DNA of 64,000 nt from Streptococcaceae bacterium AF77-01CM03A (GTDB taxonomy: Bacteria > Bacillota > Bacilli > Lactobacillales > Streptococcaceae). The DNA lies in NCBI GenBank assembly GCA_027665725.1, contig JAQDDS010000003.1, positions 124,001-188,000 on the forward strand, given 5' to 3'. The notes below the pieces were generated by a model, which made no database searches, was not told the origin of the DNA, and saw nothing but the letters and a program-made list of their open reading frames with translations. The position numbers and the translations under genes were made by a program. Shown piece after piece: positions 15,652-27,427 of the stretch. Numbering within the stretch: the stretch's first letter is position 1; the number at the start of each line of letters is the position of its first letter.

Positions 15652-18186
15652 ATGACTACTGAAAAATTATCACCGGGTATGCAACAGTATGTGGATATCA
15701 AAAAACAATATCCAGATGCTTTTTTGCTTTTTCGTATGGGTGATTTTTATGAGTTGTTTTATGAAGACGCAGTCAATGCTGCCCAGATACTAGAAATCTC
15801 ACTAACTAGTCGTAATAAAAATGCTGAAAATCCTATTCCTATGGCTGGTGTTCCTTATCACTCTGCCCAACAGTATATAGATGTCCTCGTTGAGCGTGGC
15901 TACAAGGTTGCCATCGCTGAACAGATGGAAGACCCTAAACAGGCTGTGGGTGTCGTTAAGCGTGAGGTCGTTCAGGTCATTACACCAGGAACGGTTGTTG
16001 ATAGTAGTAAGCCAGATAGCCAAAATAACTTTTTGGTAGCTATTGATCGTGATGGCTCTCAATATGGTTTGGCCTATATGGACCTAGTGACAGGTGACTT
16101 CTATGTAACGGGATTATCAGATTTTTCTCTAGTCTGTGGTGAAATCCGTAACCTCAAGGCTAGAGAAGTAGTGATAGGCTACCAATTATCTGAAGCGGAA
16201 GAGCAGATTCTCAGTCGTCAAATGAATCTAGTCCTTTCCTACGAACAGGAAGCATATGAAGACCTTCATCTGTTGGATTCAGGATTGGCGCCTGTTGAAC
16301 AAGTTGCTAGCAGTAAACTACTCCAGTATGTTCATCGGACGCAGATGAGAGAGTTGAATCACTTAAAACCTGTTATTCGTTATGAAATCAAAGATTTCTT
16401 GCAGATGGATTTTGCGACCAAGGCTAGTCTGGATTTGGTTGAAAATGCTCGCTCAGGTAAGAAACAAGGCAGTCTTTTCTGGTTGCTAGATGAGACTAAA
16501 ACTGCAATGGGGATGCGTCTTCTACGTTCTTGGATTCAACGTCCATTGATTGATACGGACCGTATCCTTGAACGTCAGGAAGTTGTACAAGTCTTCCTGG
16601 ATTATTTCTTTGAACGCAGTGATTTAACGGAAAGCCTCAAGGGAGTTTACGATATCGAACGTCTGGCTAGTCGTGTTTCTTTTGGGAAAAGCAATCCCAA
16701 AGACCTCTTGCAATTAGCGACTACCTTGGGAAGTGTTCCACGAATCCGAGCAATTTTAGAAGGAATGGAGCAACCAGCTCTAGCCTATTTGATTGAACAG
16801 CTGGATGCTATTCCTGAGTTGGAGAGTCTTATTAGCGCAGCCATTGCTTCGGAAGCTCCTCACGTGATTACCGAAGGTGGTATTATTCGAACGGGCTTTG
16901 ATGAGACCTTGGATAAATACCGTCGTGTTCTCAGGGAAGGGACCAGCTGGATTGCTGAGATTGAAGCCAAGGAAAGAGAAAACGCTGGCATCAATACTCT
17001 CAAGATTGATTACAATAAAAAAGACGGCTACTATTTCCATGTAACCAACTCGCAGCTAGGCAACGTACCAGCCCACTTTTTCCGCAAGGCTACGCTGAAA
17101 AACTCTGAGCGATTTGGGACAGAGGAATTGGCGCGTATCGAAGGAGAAATGTTAGAGGCGCGTGAGAAATCAGCAAATCTAGAGTACGAAATCTTTATGC
17201 GTATCCGTGAAGAGGTTGGTAAGTATATCCAACGTCTACAGGCTCTGGCTCAAGGAATCGCTACTGTTGATGTCTTGCAAGGCTTGGCAGTAGTTGCAGA
17301 AAATCAACACCTGATTCGACCAGAGTTTGGGCAAGAGTCGCGGATTGATATCCAGAATGGTCGTCACGCAGTTGTTGAAAAGGTCATGGGAGCTCAGACC
17401 TATATTCCCAATAGTATCCAGATGGATGAAGATACCAGTATCCAGCTGATTACAGGACCTAACATGAGCGGGAAGTCAACCTACATGCGTCAACTAGCCA
17501 TTACAGCGGTTATGGCTCAGATGGGTTCTTATGTCCCTGCAGAAAGTGCTCGTTTGCCAATTTTTGATGCGATTTTTACACGTATCGGAGCGGCAGATGA
17601 CTTGGTTTCAGGCCAATCTACCTTTATGGTAGAGATGATGGAAGCTAACAATGCCATTAGTCATGCGACAAAGGATTCATTGATTCTTTTTGATGAGCTT
17701 GGTCGAGGAACCGCAACTTATGATGGTATGGCTCTAGCCCAGTCTATTATCGAGTATATCCATGAGCATATTGGTGCCAAGACTCTCTTTGCAACGCACT
17801 ACCATGAATTAACCAGTCTGGAAGCTAGTCTTGAACATCTAGTAAATGTACACGTGGCTACACTTGAGCAAAATGGCCAGGTTACCTTCCTTCATAAGAT
17901 TGAACCAGGTCCAGCTGATAAATCATACGGTATTCACGTTGCTAAGATTGCAGGATTGCCAGCAGATTTGCTAAAAAGAGCGGATGCGATTCTAACTCAA
18001 CTAGAGAGCCAAGGTCAGGAAAATCCAATTTCTATCAATCAAAGGAATGTTATCAATGAACAAATGTCACTCTTTGATGAAAAAGAAGAAAATCCTATTC
18101 TAGCAGAATTAGCAAATATAGATGTTTACAATATAACGCCTATGCAAGCCATGAATCTCTTATTAGAGCTGAAACAAAAATTATAA
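15652..18186 (+). CDS. mutS: DNA mismatch repair protein MutS (HexA)
   Basis: An 844-residue ATPase that recognises base mismatches and small loops. The N-terminal mismatch-binding domain has GDFYELF (about 26-32; the Phe-x-Glu motif inserts at the mismatch). The C-terminal ABC-type ATPase has Walker [10 protein letters not shown] at about 602-610, a Walker [11 protein letters not shown] and a signature STFMVEM. Length is normal. A GGAGAG site precedes the ATG. In streptococci the protein is called HexA and also acts during transformation. It follows argR after 46 bases with no terminator, so the two may be cotranscribed. No mutL lies in the window. Confidence 0.97.
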   Translation: MTTEKLSPGMQQYVDIKKQYPDAFLLFRMGDFYELFYEDAVNAAQILEISLTSRNKNAENPIPMAGVPYHSAQQYIDVLVERGYKVAIAEQMEDPKQAVGVVKREVVQVITPGTVVDSSKPDSQNNFLVAIDRDGSQYGLAYMDLVTGDFYVTGLSDFSLVCGEIRNLKAREVVIGYQLSEAEEQILSRQMNLVLSYEQEAYEDLHLLDSGLAPVEQVASSKLLQYVHRTQMRELNHLKPVIRYEIKDFLQMDFATKASLDLVENARSGKKQGSLFWLLDETKTAMGMRLLRSWIQRPLIDTDRILERQEVVQVFLDYFFERSDLTESLKGVYDIERLASRVSFGKSNPKDLLQLATTLGSVPRIRAILEGMEQPALAYLIEQLDAIPELESLISAAIASEAPHVITEGGIIRTGFDETLDKYRRVLREGTSWIAEIEAKERENAGINTLKIDYNKKDGYYFHVTNSQLGNVPAHFFRKATLKNSERFGTEELARIEGEMLEAREKSANLEYEIFMRIREEVGKYIQRLQALAQGIATVDVLQGLAVVAENQHLIRPEFGQESRIDIQNGRHAVVEKVMGAQTYIPNSIQMDEDTSIQLITGPNMSGKSTYMRQLAITAVMAQMGSYVPAESARLPIFDAIFTRIGAADDLVSGQSTFMVEMMEANNAISHATKDSLILFDELGRGTATYDGMALAQSIIEYIHEHIGAKTLFATHYHELTSLEASLEHLVNVHVATLEQNGQVTFLHKIEPGPADKSYGIHVAKIAGLPADLLKRADAILTQLESQGQENPISINQRNVINEQMSLFDEKEENPILAELANIDVYNITPMQAMNLLLELKQKL

Positions 18187-18190
18187 GTTA

Positions 18191-18222
18191 AAAACCCACT
18201 CCGTTTTGTGAGTGGGTTTTTA
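18191..18222. terminator. terminator between mutS and the DUF3021 gene
   Basis: AAAACCCACTC pairs with GAGTGGGTTTT around an 8-base loop, with a T-tail. It can serve both converging transcripts. Confidence 0.85.
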
Positions 18223-18226
18223 GGTC

Positions 18227-18685
18227 TTATTTTTTCTGAGCCAATAATTGGTTGATATGGGCAACCTTCTTTGATTCTCTTTTATAGAGAATCGCCCAAA
18301 TGATGAGGTAAACGATGGCAAACTCTGGGATGAGTTGAAGGATGAAAGTCCAGTGAAGCGGGAACCAGCCTGCTAGGATTGCTAGAGGTACAAAACCTAG
18401 CAACATAAGGAAGAAGTGAGTGACAGTAGCTCGAAGGAGACTCCAGTCTTGAGCAAATAGACGGCTACCAAAACTAAAGAGGACTCCAATAGCTGACCAG
18501 ATAAGCAGACAGTAAAGTAAGACGAGTGATCCATGCACCTGATGTTGGGTCATGAATTGCCCAATTAAAGAGTTGGGGTTGAGAGGTGCGTAGTTACTTG
18601 GTGAGTGGATAAAAGAAAAGATAATAGATAGGATGAGGCCGATGAGGATACCAGTTGTGGCATCGTGAAATACTTGTTTTTTCAT
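18227..18685 (-). CDS. DUF3021 membrane protein
   Basis: A 152-residue protein with four hydrophobic helices (about 10-28, 50-72, 83-106, 112-132) and a basic tail. The pattern and its position directly after a LytTR regulator mark it as a DUF3021 protein. These pairs form small streptococcal regulatory systems in which the membrane protein is thought to restrain the LytTR partner. Its ATG overlaps the stop of the regulator (ATGA), so translation is coupled. Confidence 0.8.
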   Translation of the reverse strand: MKKQVFHDATTGILIGLILSIIFSFIHSPSNYAPLNPNSLIGQFMTQHQVHGSLVLLYCLLIWSAIGVLFSFGSRLFAQDWSLLRATVTHFFLMLLGFVPLAILAGWFPLHWTFILQLIPEFAIVYLIIWAILYKRESKKVAHINQLLAQKK

Positions 18686-19122
18686 AGTTCTAATTTCTCC
18701 TTAATAGTTTTGAGGTAACGGCGAGATGAGTAGGTGAAACTTTCGTTTTTAAGATAAATTTCAATCAAGCCGTTAGAGGTTAGTTTTAGATGACTAATTG
18801 CATCAATGTTGACAATTTCCGATTGGGAAATTTGGATAAAGGAAGCAGGTAGAATTTCACTTGCTTGGTAAAGACGAATGTCAAGTGCATAGGTTTGGCT
18901 ATCCGTTTCGGCCAGAACCTTACGATTTTCAATGTATACACGCTGAATCTTGCTAATCTGAATCAAGTAGACCTGGTCTTGGAATTTTCCTTTAAGAGTT
19001 TCTTTTTGTTCAAGATTTTGTACAAAGTCCTGAACCTTTTGAACTCTAGGGGACAAGGTCGGTGCCTCTATGATGATTTGCTCTTCGGTGTATTGCTGAT
19101 CAATATCAAGTCTGACTTTCAT
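18682..19122 (-). CDS. LytTR-domain DNA-binding regulator
   Basis: A 146-residue protein with a LytTR DNA-binding domain at about 45-146 (FIQISQSEIVNIDAISHL, then YSSRRYLKTIKEKL). It has no receiver domain, so it is not a classical response regulator. The ATG at 19122 has an AGGAG site; the open frame runs 20 codons further without one. It pairs with the DUF3021 membrane protein just downstream. Such pairs are generally autoregulated and often control cell-envelope or competence-related genes; targets here are unknown. Confidence 0.85.
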   Translation of the reverse strand: MKVRLDIDQQYTEEQIIIEAPTLSPRVQKVQDFVQNLEQKETLKGKFQDQVYLIQISKIQRVYIENRKVLAETDSQTYALDIRLYQASEILPASFIQISQSEIVNIDAISHLKLTSNGLIEIYLKNESFTYSSRRYLKTIKEKLEL

Positions 19123-19298
19123 AATTTCTCCTTTATAAAGTTGTAATAGAGATCTCTTACTTACAAATCTATTAAACACCATTTTGTCGACAAATACAAG
19201 AAGCTCTGTCTATGTGGTCGGTTGAAGAGACTATCTGGTAGGCGAACGTTCTCAACTAAATTTAAGAGCAAAGAAGTCAAAAAATAAGAAGAAATATA

Positions 19299-19328
19299 TT
19301 GACAAAAATAGAAAAAACGTGGTACAAT
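19299..19328 (+). promoter_or_regulatory. rpsL-rpsG promoter
   Basis: TTGACA and TACAAT are spaced by 18 bases. Transcription should begin near 19335. Confidence 0.75.
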
Positions 19329-19334
19329 GTTAGA

Positions 19335-19465
19335 CGGTACTTTTTACTTTTGGTCTCTCAAAAGTGTACAGGGACGTGCTGACAAATGTTGCAAAAGTAC
19401 ACACAGATGGTAGCTGTCACCAAGTGTATCATCACCAAAAATAAAAAAAACACAGGAGAATGTAG
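19335..19465 (+). promoter_or_regulatory. structured 5' leader of rpsL
   Basis: About 130 untranslated bases precede rpsL. GTGTAC (19364-19369) can pair with GTACAC (19398-19403), and ACTTTTG with CAAAAGT around 19348. The leader could carry autoregulation by S7, as in other str operons, but no known site is recognised. The rest of 19123-19298 shows nothing. Confidence 0.4.
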
Positions 19466-19879
19466 ATGCCTACAATTAACCAATTGGTTCGCAAACCGCG
19501 TAAATCAAAAGTAGAAAAATCTAAATCACCAGCTTTGAACGTTGGTTACAACAGTCATAAAAAAGTTCAAACAAACGTTTCTTCACCACAAAAACGTGGT
19601 GTAGCAACTCGTGTTGGAACTATGACACCTAAAAAACCTAACTCTGCCCTTCGTAAATTTGCTCGTGTACGTTTGAGCAACCTTATCGAAGTTACTGCTT
19701 ACATCCCAGGTATCGGACACAACTTACAAGAGCACAGCGTGGTGCTTCTTCGTGGTGGACGTGTAAAAGACCTTCCAGGGGTACGTTACCATATCGTCCG
19801 TGGTGCACTTGATACTGCAGGTGTTAACGATCGTAAACAAGGCCGTTCTAAATACGGTACTAAACGTCCAAAAGCATAA
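19466..19879 (+). CDS. rpsL: 30S ribosomal protein S12
   Basis: The 137-residue protein is near identical to streptococcal S12: [12 protein letters not shown] at the start, then the conserved [17 protein letters not shown] and [14 protein letters not shown] segments around the decoding centre. The residues at the classical streptomycin sites are lysines in KKPNSA and near [13 protein letters not shown], the sensitive-type sequence. It sits in the small subunit and affects decoding accuracy. An AGGAG site precedes it, and rpsG follows 19 bases after its stop. Confidence 0.98.
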   Translation: MPTINQLVRKPRKSKVEKSKSPALNVGYNSHKKVQTNVSSPQKRGVATRVGTMTPKKPNSALRKFARVRLSNLIEVTAYIPGIGHNLQEHSVVLLRGGRVKDLPGVRYHIVRGALDTAGVNDRKQGRSKYGTKRPKA

Positions 19880-19898
19880 GGAAAGGGGATAAAGAGAA

Positions 19899-20369
19899 AT
19901 GAGTCGTAAAAATAGAGCTCCAAAACGTGACGTATTGCCAGATCCGCTTTACAATTCACAACTAGTTACTCGTCTTATCAACCGCGTTATGCTTGATGGT
20001 AAACGTGGTACAGCTGCTTCAATCGTTTACGGTGCTTTTGAGCAAATCAAAGAAGCTACTGGTAACGATGCACTTGAAGTATTTGAAACAGCTATGGAAA
20101 ACATCATGCCTGTACTTGAAGTACGTGCACGTCGTGTTGGTGGATCTAACTACCAAGTCCCAGTTGAAGTTCGTCCAGAACGTCGTACAACACTTGGACT
20201 TCGTTGGTTGGTAACAATCGCTCGCCTTCGTGGTGAACACACAATGCAAGACCGTCTTGCAAAAGAAATCTTGGATGCTGCTAACAACACTGGTGCAGCA
20301 GTTAAGAAACGTGAAGACACTCACCGTATGGCTGAAGCTAACCGTGCCTTCGCACACTTCCGTTGGTAA
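19899..20369 (+). CDS. rpsG: 30S ribosomal protein S7
   Basis: A 156-residue primary 16S rRNA-binding protein that nucleates the head of the small subunit. [16 protein letters not shown] at the N-terminus and the [15 protein letters not shown] ending are standard. It is the second gene of the rpsL operon. Downstream are a long hairpin and then a terminator, which separate it from fusA, so fusA has its own promoter here. Confidence 0.98.
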
Positions 20370-20382
20370 AATCATGATGCTA

Positions 20383-20474
20383 GGAACGGCAAGGATGCAA
20401 AGTGAAAATAGGAAACTGACGCAGTATTCGACGAATACAAGGAAGTTTATCTTTTTCACACAGCATCCCGTTCC
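20383..20474 (+). ncRNA. long imperfect hairpin between rpsG and fusA
   Basis: Five successive helices stack into one ~92-base rod: GGAACGG/CCGTTCC, GGATGC/GCATCC, GTGAAAA/TTTTTCAC, AAACT/AGTTT and GTATTC/GAATAC, with small internal loops and a 3-base tip. It lies 14 bases after the rpsG stop in a 277-bp gene-free gap. It could be an mRNA-stabilising or RNase III processing structure, or a copy of a dispersed streptococcal repeat. Confidence 0.6.
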
Positions 20475-20563
20475 GGCTCAAATCGGCTAACTAACTTTAG
20501 CCCGAGTTCAATTCAACTTCCCATCTCACAAGTTGAAACCAACTAAACAAGATAAACACTGAG

Positions 20564-20592
20564 AACGGGTGGGTCCTGCCTATCCGTTTTTA
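20564..20592 (+). terminator. terminator of the rpsL-rpsG operon
   Basis: AACGGGTGGG pairs with CCTATCCGTT (two G.T pairs) around a short loop, followed by five T. It precedes the fusA promoter. Confidence 0.65.
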
Positions 20593-20601
20593 TTGAAATC
20601 G

Positions 20602-20610
20602 TGTTATAAT
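20602..20610 (+). promoter_or_regulatory. extended -10 promoter of fusA
   Basis: TGTTATAAT is a perfect extended -10. fusA starts 37 bases downstream with an AGGAG site. Confidence 0.65.
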
Positions 20611-20646
20611 AGAATAGAAATAAAAAATATAGGAGAAACAAACCTC

Positions 20647-22728
20647 ATGGCACGCGAATTTTCACTTGAAAAAACTCGTAATATCGGTATCATGGCTCAC
20701 GTCGATGCCGGTAAAACAACTACAACTGAGCGTATTCTTTACTACACTGGTAAAATCCACAAAATCGGTGAAACTCACGAAGGTGCGTCACAAATGGACT
20801 GGATGGAGCAAGAGCAAGAACGTGGTATCACTATCACATCTGCTGCGACAACAGCTCAATGGAACAACCACCGCGTAAACATCATCGACACACCAGGACA
20901 CGTGGACTTCACAATCGAAGTACAACGTTCTCTTCGTGTATTGGACGGTGCGGTTACAGTTCTTGACTCACAATCAGGTGTTGAGCCTCAAACTGAAACA
21001 GTTTGGCGTCAAGCAACTGAGTACGGAGTTCCACGTATCGTATTTGCCAACAAAATGGACAAAATTGGTGCTGACTTCCTTTACTCAGTAAGCACACTTC
21101 ACGATCGTCTTCAAGCTAATGCACACCCAATTCAATTGCCAATCGGTTCTGAAGATGACTTCCGTGGAATCATCGACTTGATCAAGATGAAAGCTGAAAT
21201 CTATACTAACGACCTTGGTACAGATATCCTTGAAGAAGATATTCCAGCTGAATACCTTGACCAAGCTCAAGAATACCGTGAAAAATTGGTTGAAGCAGTT
21301 GCTGAAACTGATGAAGAATTGATGATGAAATACCTTGAAGGTGAAGAAATCACTAACGAAGAATTGAAAGCTGCTATCCGTAAAGCAACTATCAACGTTG
21401 AATTCTTCCCAGTATTGTGTGGTTCTGCCTTCAAGAATAAGGGTGTTCAATTGATGCTTGATGCGGTTATCGACTACCTTCCAAGCCCACTTGATATCCC
21501 AGCGATCAAAGGTATCAACCCAGATACAGATGAAGAAGAAACTCGTCCAGCATCTGACGAAGAGCCATTTGCAGCTCTTGCCTTCAAGATCATGACTGAC
21601 CCATTCGTAGGTCGTTTGACATTCTTCCGTGTTTACTCAGGTGTTCTTCAATCAGGTTCTTACGTATTGAACACTTCTAAAGGTAAACGTGAACGTATCG
21701 GACGTATCCTTCAAATGCACGCTAACAGCCGTCAAGAAATCGACACTGTTTACTCAGGTGATATCGCTGCTGCCGTTGGTTTGAAAGATACTACAACTGG
21801 TGACTCATTGACAGATGAAAAAGCGAAAATCATCCTTGAGTCAATCAACGTTCCAGAACCAGTTATCCAATTGATGGTTGAGCCAAAATCTAAAGCTGAC
21901 CAAGACAAGATGGGTATCGCCCTTCAAAAATTGGCTGAAGAAGATCCAACATTCCGCGTTGAAACTAACGTTGAAACTGGTGAAACAGTTATCTCTGGTA
22001 TGGGTGAGCTTCACCTTGACGTCCTTGTTGACCGTATGCGTCGTGAGTTCAAAGTTGAAGCGAACGTAGGTGCTCCTCAAGTATCTTACCGTGAAACATT
22101 CCGCGCTTCTACTCAAGCACGTGGATTCTTCAAACGTCAGTCTGGTGGTAAAGGTCAATTCGGTGATGTATGGATTGAATTTACTCCAAACGAAGAAGGT
22201 AAAGGATTCGAATTCGAAAACGCAATCGTCGGTGGTGTGGTTCCTCGTGAATTTATCCCAGCGGTTGAAAAAGGTTTGGTAGAATCTATGGCTAACGGTG
22301 TTCTTGCTGGTTACCCAATGGTTGACGTTAAAGCTAAGCTTTACGATGGTTCATACCACGATGTCGACTCATCTGAAACTGCCTTCAAGATCGCGGCTTC
22401 ACTTGCCCTTAAAGAAGCTGCTAAGACTGCACAACCAGCTATCCTTGAGCCAATGATGCTTGTAACAATCACTGTTCCAGAAGAAAACCTTGGTGATGTT
22501 ATGGGTCACGTAACTGCTCGTCGTGGACGTGTAGATGGTATGGAAGCACACGGTAACAGCCAAATCGTTCGTGCTTACGTTCCACTTGCTGAAATGTTCG
22601 GTTACGCAACAGTTCTTCGTTCTGCATCTCAAGGACGTGGTACATTCATGATGGTATTCGACCACTACGAAGATGTACCTAAGTCAGTACAAGAAGAAAT
22701 CATTAAGAAAAACAAAGGTGAAGAATAA
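20647..22728 (+). CDS. fusA: elongation factor G
   Basis: A 693-residue GTPase that drives ribosomal translocation and, with RRF, recycling. The G domain has AHVDAGKTT (about 17-25), the switch II DTPGH motif and NKMD specificity residues; domains II-V follow with the conserved [13 protein letters not shown] in domain III. The open frame extends 26 codons upstream through the promoter, but the ATG at 20647 with AGGAG gives the canonical [14 protein letters not shown] start. It is normally part of the str operon; here a terminator and its own promoter separate it from rpsG. Confidence 0.98.
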   Translation: MAREFSLEKTRNIGIMAHVDAGKTTTTERILYYTGKIHKIGETHEGASQMDWMEQEQERGITITSAATTAQWNNHRVNIIDTPGHVDFTIEVQRSLRVLDGAVTVLDSQSGVEPQTETVWRQATEYGVPRIVFANKMDKIGADFLYSVSTLHDRLQANAHPIQLPIGSEDDFRGIIDLIKMKAEIYTNDLGTDILEEDIPAEYLDQAQEYREKLVEAVAETDEELMMKYLEGEEITNEELKAAIRKATINVEFFPVLCGSAFKNKGVQLMLDAVIDYLPSPLDIPAIKGINPDTDEEETRPASDEEPFAALAFKIMTDPFVGRLTFFRVYSGVLQSGSYVLNTSKGKRERIGRILQMHANSRQEIDTVYSGDIAAAVGLKDTTTGDSLTDEKAKIILESINVPEPVIQLMVEPKSKADQDKMGIALQKLAEEDPTFRVETNVETGETVISGMGELHLDVLVDRMRREFKVEANVGAPQVSYRETFRASTQARGFFKRQSGGKGQFGDVWIEFTPNEEGKGFEFENAIVGGVVPREFIPAVEKGLVESMANGVLAGYPMVDVKAKLYDGSYHDVDSSETAFKIAASLALKEAAKTAQPAILEPMMLVTITVPEENLGDVMGHVTARRGRVDGMEAHGNSQIVRAYVPLAEMFGYATVLRSASQGRGTFMMVFDHYEDVPKSVQEEIIKKNKGEE

Positions 22729-22742
22729 TTCACCGTCACTTT

Positions 22743-22772
22743 AAAAGAAGTCACTTTGTGGCTTCTTTTTCT
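22743..22772 (+). terminator. fusA terminator
   Basis: AAAGAAGTCAC pairs with GTGGCTTCTTT around a 3-base loop, then T. A TGGTAAAAT extended -10 for polC follows at 22806-22814. Confidence 0.75.
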
Positions 22773-22841
22773 GTTTGGTAGAAATAGCTAAAATGGCCTC
22801 AAATATGGTAAAATAGAAGGAGTATATTGTGAGGAAAATGG

Positions 22842-25800
22842 ATGTCAACCACTTTTGAAATTTTAATGAATCAGTTGGGAATCCCCGCTGAGATAAGAAA
22901 TCATGAAGCCTTCTCCGAGGCAGAGATTGAACAAGTTATTGTACACAAACAAAGTAAAATTTGGGAGTTTCGTTTTGTCTTTGAGAATATCCTCCCCTTT
23001 GAACTCTTTTTAGCGTTGAAGAAGGGTCTGAAAGAAGAGTTTTCAAAAACAGGAAATCAAGCAACCTTTGAGATAAAAACTCGCCATCAAGACTTTACAA
23101 AAGAGCTTTTACAAGCCTACTATCAAGAGGCTTTTTCAGATGGGCCTTGTTCTAGCCAAGGATTTCGGACCATGTATCAGGACTTTCAAGTCCGATTTGA
23201 AAATGATCAGTTGATTATTGAAGCTTCTGAAGCAGCAGATACAGAGCATTTCAGAAAAAATCACCTCCCTAATCTTAGCAAACAACTTGAGCTCTTTGGT
23301 TTTCCTAAGTTTTCATGCCATTTAGAGAAAAATGAAGATTTGACCAAGGAAGAGCAAGAAGCTTTCCATTCAGAAAATCAAATGATTGTTCAGGCCGCTA
23401 ATGATGAGACCCTTCGTGCTATGGAGCAGTTGGAACAGATGGCACCACCTCCTCCAGTTGAGGACAAACCTGTCTTTGATTTCCAAGCCAAGAAGGCAGC
23501 TGCTAAGCCTAAACTTGACAAGGCAGAGATAACTCCTATGATCGAGGTCAATACTGAGGAAAACCGTCTGGTTTTTGAAGGTGTTGTCTTTGATGTTGAG
23601 CAAAAGGTGACTAGAACGGGTCGTATCTTGATTAATTTCAAGATGACGGATTATACATCTAGCTTCTCCATGCAAAAATGGGTTAAAAATGAAGAAGAAG
23701 CTCAGAAATTTGACATGATCAAGAAAAACTCTTGGCTTCGTGTTCGAGGAAATGTCGAGGTCAATAATTTTACACGAGATTTGACCATGAATGTTCAGGA
23801 CGTGCAGGAAGTTGTTCACTATGAACGTAAGGACTTGATGCCAGAAGGTGAACGTCGCGTTGAGTTTCATGCCCATACCAACATGTCGACTATGGATGCT
23901 CTGCCTGAGGTCGAAGAAATCGTTGGAACAGCAGCCAAATGGGGTCATAAGGCAGTAGCAATCACGGACCACGGTAATGTTCAATCCTTCCCTCATGGTT
24001 ATAAGGCGGCCAAGAAAGCTGGTATCCAGTTGATCTATGGGATGGAGGCCAATATCGTTGAAGACCGTGTTCCTATCGTCTATAACGAAGTGGAGATGGA
24101 CCTTTCTGAAGCTACCTATGTAGTCTTTGACGTGGAAACTACAGGTCTATCTGCTATCTATAATGACTTGATTCAGGTGGCGGCTTCCAAGATGTATAAG
24201 GGCAATATCATTGCTGAGTTTGATGAATTTATCAATCCTGGGCACCCCTTATCAGCCTTTACGACAGAATTGACGGGAATTACGGATGACCATGTAAAAA
24301 ATGCAAAACCCTTGGTCCAAGTTCTGAAAGAATTCCAAGAATTCTGTAAAGATACCGTTCTTGTAGCTCACAATGCAACCTTTGACGTTGGCTTTATGAA
24401 CGCCAACTACGAGCGTCATGGTCTTCCAAAAATTACTCAACCTGTCATCGATACGCTAGAGTTCGCTAGAAATCTCTATCCAGAGTACAAGCGACATGGT
24501 TTGGGACCCTTGACCAAACGTTTTGGTGTAGCTCTAGAACACCACCATATGGCCAACTATGATGCGGAAGCAACTGGCCGTCTGCTCTTTATCTTTATCA
24601 AAGAAGTAGCAGAAAAACACGGTGTGACGGACTTAGCACGATTAAACCTTGATTTAATCAGTCCGGATTCTTATAAGAAAGCTCGTGTCAAGCATGCGAC
24701 AATCTATGTGAAAAATCAAGTGGGCTTGAAAAATATTTTTAAGCTGGTTTCTCTCTCAAATACCCAGTATTTTGAAGGAGTTCCACGGATTCCACGTACG
24801 GTTCTAGATGCCCATCGAGAAGGTTTGATCTTAGGTTCAGCCTGTACGGAAGGGGAAGTCTTTGATGCAGTCGTATCACAAGGTGTAGATGCGGCAGTCG
24901 AAGTAGCTAAATACTATGATTTTATCGAGGTGATGCCTCCGGCTATCTATGAACCTCTGATTGCCAAAGAGCAGGTCAAAGATATGGAGGAGCTTCAGAC
25001 TATTATCAAGAGCTTGATTGAGGTCGGAGACCGTCTCGGTAAGCCCGTTCTTGCGACAGGAAATGTCCACTATATCGAACCTGAGGATGAAATTTATCGC
25101 GAGATTATCGTGAGAAGTCTAGGTCAGGGTGCCATGATTAACCGGACGATCGGTCATGGAGAAGCTGCTCAACCAGCTCCGCTACCAAAGGCACACTTTA
25201 GAACAACTAATGAAATGTTGGATGAATTTGCCTTTCTAGGGGAAGACTTGGCTCGCAAGATTGTCATTGAGAATACCAATGCCTTGGCAGAAATCTTTGA
25301 GCCTGTTGAGGTCGTTAAAGGCGACTTGTATACACCTTTCATTGAACAAGCCGAGGAAACGGTCGCCGAGTTAACCTATAAAAAAGCTTTTGAAATCTAT
25401 GGAAATCCACTCCCAGATATCGTTGATTTGCGGATTGAAAAGGAATTGACTTCTATTCTGGGGAATGGATTCGCCGTGATTTATCTGGCTTCGCAAATGC
25501 TAGTGCACCGTTCCAACGAACGAGGTTACCTGGTTGGTTCTCGTGGATCTGTCGGATCTAGTTTCGTTGCGACCATGATTGGGATTACAGAGGTTAATCC
25601 CCTATCCCCTCACTATGTCTGCAGCCAGTGTAAATACAGTGAGTTTATCACAGATGGTTCTTATGGTTCAGGCTTCGATATGCCTAATAAGGACTGTCCA
25701 AACTGTGGCCACAAGCTCAGCAAGAATGGACAGGACATTCCTTTCGAGACCTTCCTTGGTTTTGATGGGGATAAGGTACCCGATATCGATTTGAACTTTT

Positions 25801-27236
25801 CAGGTGAAGACCAACCGAGCGCCCACTTGGATGTTCGTGATATCTTTGGTGAAGAGTATGCCTTCCGTGCAGGAACGGTTGGTACGGTGGCTGCTAAAAC
25901 AGCCTATGGATTTGTTAAAGGTTACGAGCGTGACTATGGCAAATTCTACCGAGAAGCCGAAGTTGAGCGTCTAGCCCAAGGAGCTGCTGGTGTTAAACGG
26001 ACGACCGGTCAGCACCCAGGAGGAATCGTTGTTATCCCTAACTATATGGATGTCTATGACTTTACTCCAGTGCAGTATCCTGCAGATGATGTCACTGCTG
26101 AATGGCAGACCACTCACTTTAATTTTCACGATATCGATGAGAACGTCCTCAAGCTCGATGTCCTTGGTCATGATGATCCTACTATGATTCGCAAGCTCCA
26201 GGACTTGTCAGGCATTGATCCAAATGATATTCCTATGGATGATCCTGATGTCATGGCTCTCTTTTCGGGAACCGATATTCTGGGAGTGACGCCTGAACAA
26301 ATTGGGACTTCGACTGGTATGCTTGGTATTCCAGAGTTTGGAACTAACTTTGTTCGAGGCATGGTGGATGAAACCCATCCGACGACCTTTGCGGAGTTGC
26401 TCCAGCTTTCAGGTCTGTCTCACGGGACAGACGTGTGGTTGGGAAATGCCCAGGATTTGATTAAGACTGGAATTGCGGACCTATCAACCGTTATCGGATG
26501 TCGGGATGACATCATGGTTTACCTCATGCACGCGGGTCTAGAACCAAAGATGGCCTTTACCATCATGGAGCGAGTGCGTAAGGGATTGTGGCTTAAAATC
26601 TCAGAAGAAGAGCGCAATGGTTATATAGAAGCCATGAAGGCCAATAATGTGCCTGAGTGGTATATCGAATCTTGTGGAAAAATCAAGTACATGTTCCCTA
26701 AAGCCCATGCGGCAGCCTACGTTATGATGGCCCTTCGCGTGGCCTACTTCAAGGTTCACCATCCGATTTATTATTATTGTGCTTACTTCTCCATCCGTGC
26801 TAAGGCCTTTGATATTAAAACCATGGGTGCAGGCTTGGATGCTATCAAACGTAAGATGCAAGAAATTGCTGAAAAGCGTAAGAACAATGAAGCTTCCAAC
26901 GTAGAAATTGACCTCTATACAACTCTTGAGATTGTTAATGAGATGTGGGAACGTGGCTTTAAGTTCGGTAAATTGGACCTCTATCGCAGTGATGCAACTG
27001 AATTCATCATCGATGGAGACACCCTTATCCCACCGTTTGTCGCTATGGATGGTCTGGGAGAGAACGTTGCCAAACAATTGGTTCGTGCCCGTCAAGAGGG
27101 AGAATTCCTCTCTAAAACTGAATTGCGCAAGCGTGGAGGACTCTCATCAACCTTGGTTGAAAAGATGGATGAAATGGGAATTCTCGGCAATATGCCAGAG
27201 GATAACCAGTTGAGCTTGTTTGATGATTTGTTTTAA
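22842..27236 (+). CDS. polC: DNA polymerase III alpha subunit, PolC type
   Basis: A 1464-residue replicative polymerase of Gram-positives. Order of domains: N-terminal region, OB fold (about 245-330), PHP domain beginning [17 protein letters not shown] (about 340). The DEDD 3'-5' exonuclease is inserted in the PHP (VFDVETTGL near 428, then [10 protein letters not shown] and YDAEATGRL). The polymerase core follows, with a four-cysteine zinc module (CSQCKYSEF...CPNCGHK near 930), GSRGSVGSS and PDIDLNF. Full length. It has its own promoter after the fusA terminator. The next small gene starts 18 bases after its stop. Confidence 0.98.
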   Translation: MSTTFEILMNQLGIPAEIRNHEAFSEAEIEQVIVHKQSKIWEFRFVFENILPFELFLALKKGLKEEFSKTGNQATFEIKTRHQDFTKELLQAYYQEAFSDGPCSSQGFRTMYQDFQVRFENDQLIIEASEAADTEHFRKNHLPNLSKQLELFGFPKFSCHLEKNEDLTKEEQEAFHSENQMIVQAANDETLRAMEQLEQMAPPPPVEDKPVFDFQAKKAAAKPKLDKAEITPMIEVNTEENRLVFEGVVFDVEQKVTRTGRILINFKMTDYTSSFSMQKWVKNEEEAQKFDMIKKNSWLRVRGNVEVNNFTRDLTMNVQDVQEVVHYERKDLMPEGERRVEFHAHTNMSTMDALPEVEEIVGTAAKWGHKAVAITDHGNVQSFPHGYKAAKKAGIQLIYGMEANIVEDRVPIVYNEVEMDLSEATYVVFDVETTGLSAIYNDLIQVAASKMYKGNIIAEFDEFINPGHPLSAFTTELTGITDDHVKNAKPLVQVLKEFQEFCKDTVLVAHNATFDVGFMNANYERHGLPKITQPVIDTLEFARNLYPEYKRHGLGPLTKRFGVALEHHHMANYDAEATGRLLFIFIKEVAEKHGVTDLARLNLDLISPDSYKKARVKHATIYVKNQVGLKNIFKLVSLSNTQYFEGVPRIPRTVLDAHREGLILGSACTEGEVFDAVVSQGVDAAVEVAKYYDFIEVMPPAIYEPLIAKEQVKDMEELQTIIKSLIEVGDRLGKPVLATGNVHYIEPEDEIYREIIVRSLGQGAMINRTIGHGEAAQPAPLPKAHFRTTNEMLDEFAFLGEDLARKIVIENTNALAEIFEPVEVVKGDLYTPFIEQAEETVAELTYKKAFEIYGNPLPDIVDLRIEKELTSILGNGFAVIYLASQMLVHRSNERGYLVGSRGSVGSSFVATMIGITEVNPLSPHYVCSQCKYSEFITDGSYGSGFDMPNKDCPNCGHKLSKNGQDIPFETFLGFDGDKVPDIDLNFSGEDQPSAHLDVRDIFGEEYAFRAGTVGTVAAKTAYGFVKGYERDYGKFYREAEVERLAQGAAGVKRTTGQHPGGIVVIPNYMDVYDFTPVQYPADDVTAEWQTTHFNFHDIDENVLKLDVLGHDDPTMIRKLQDLSGIDPNDIPMDDPDVMALFSGTDILGVTPEQIGTSTGMLGIPEFGTNFVRGMVDETHPTTFAELLQLSGLSHGTDVWLGNAQDLIKTGIADLSTVIGCRDDIMVYLMHAGLEPKMAFTIMERVRKGLWLKISEEERNGYIEAMKANNVPEWYIESCGKIKYMFPKAHAAAYVMMALRVAYFKVHHPIYYYCAYFSIRAKAFDIKTMGAGLDAIKRKMQEIAEKRKNNEASNVEIDLYTTLEIVNEMWERGFKFGKLDLYRSDATEFIIDGDTLIPPFVAMDGLGENVAKQLVRARQEGEFLSKTELRKRGGLSSTLVEKMDEMGILGNMPEDNQLSLFDDLF

Positions 27237-27254
27237 GATCTTGGAGGATATTTC

Positions 27255-27407
27255 ATGAAACTAAGAATTTTCGCGGAAGACAAGCCGGCTGAGAAGATGT
27301 TTGAGTATCAATTGGAACTTGCTGATCAGACAATTCTTCTATCGACAGCTCTTTTGTCTTGCGCCATTGCTTTAGCAGGATTATTGTCTGCTTTGAAAGA
27401 AAAATAA
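27255..27407 (+). CDS. small membrane-associated protein downstream of polC
   Basis: A 50-codon gene with a strong TTGGAGG site 8 bases before the ATG. The product starts MKLRIFAEDKPAEKMFEYQL, has a hydrophobic helix at about 27-45 and ends LKEK. It lies between polC and pepS, 18 bases after polC with no terminator, so it is probably cotranscribed. The family is not recognised. The good ribosome site and tight spacing argue that it is translated. Confidence 0.7.
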   Translation: MKLRIFAEDKPAEKMFEYQLELADQTILLSTALLSCAIALAGLLSALKEK

Positions 27408-27427
27408 AAATAGAAAAGAGAAACAAG

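Noticed and set aside
20019..20459. Minus-strand frame opposite rpsG and the downstream hairpin
   Set aside because: It is entirely opposite a ribosomal protein gene with strong codon bias, which leaves long antisense frames.
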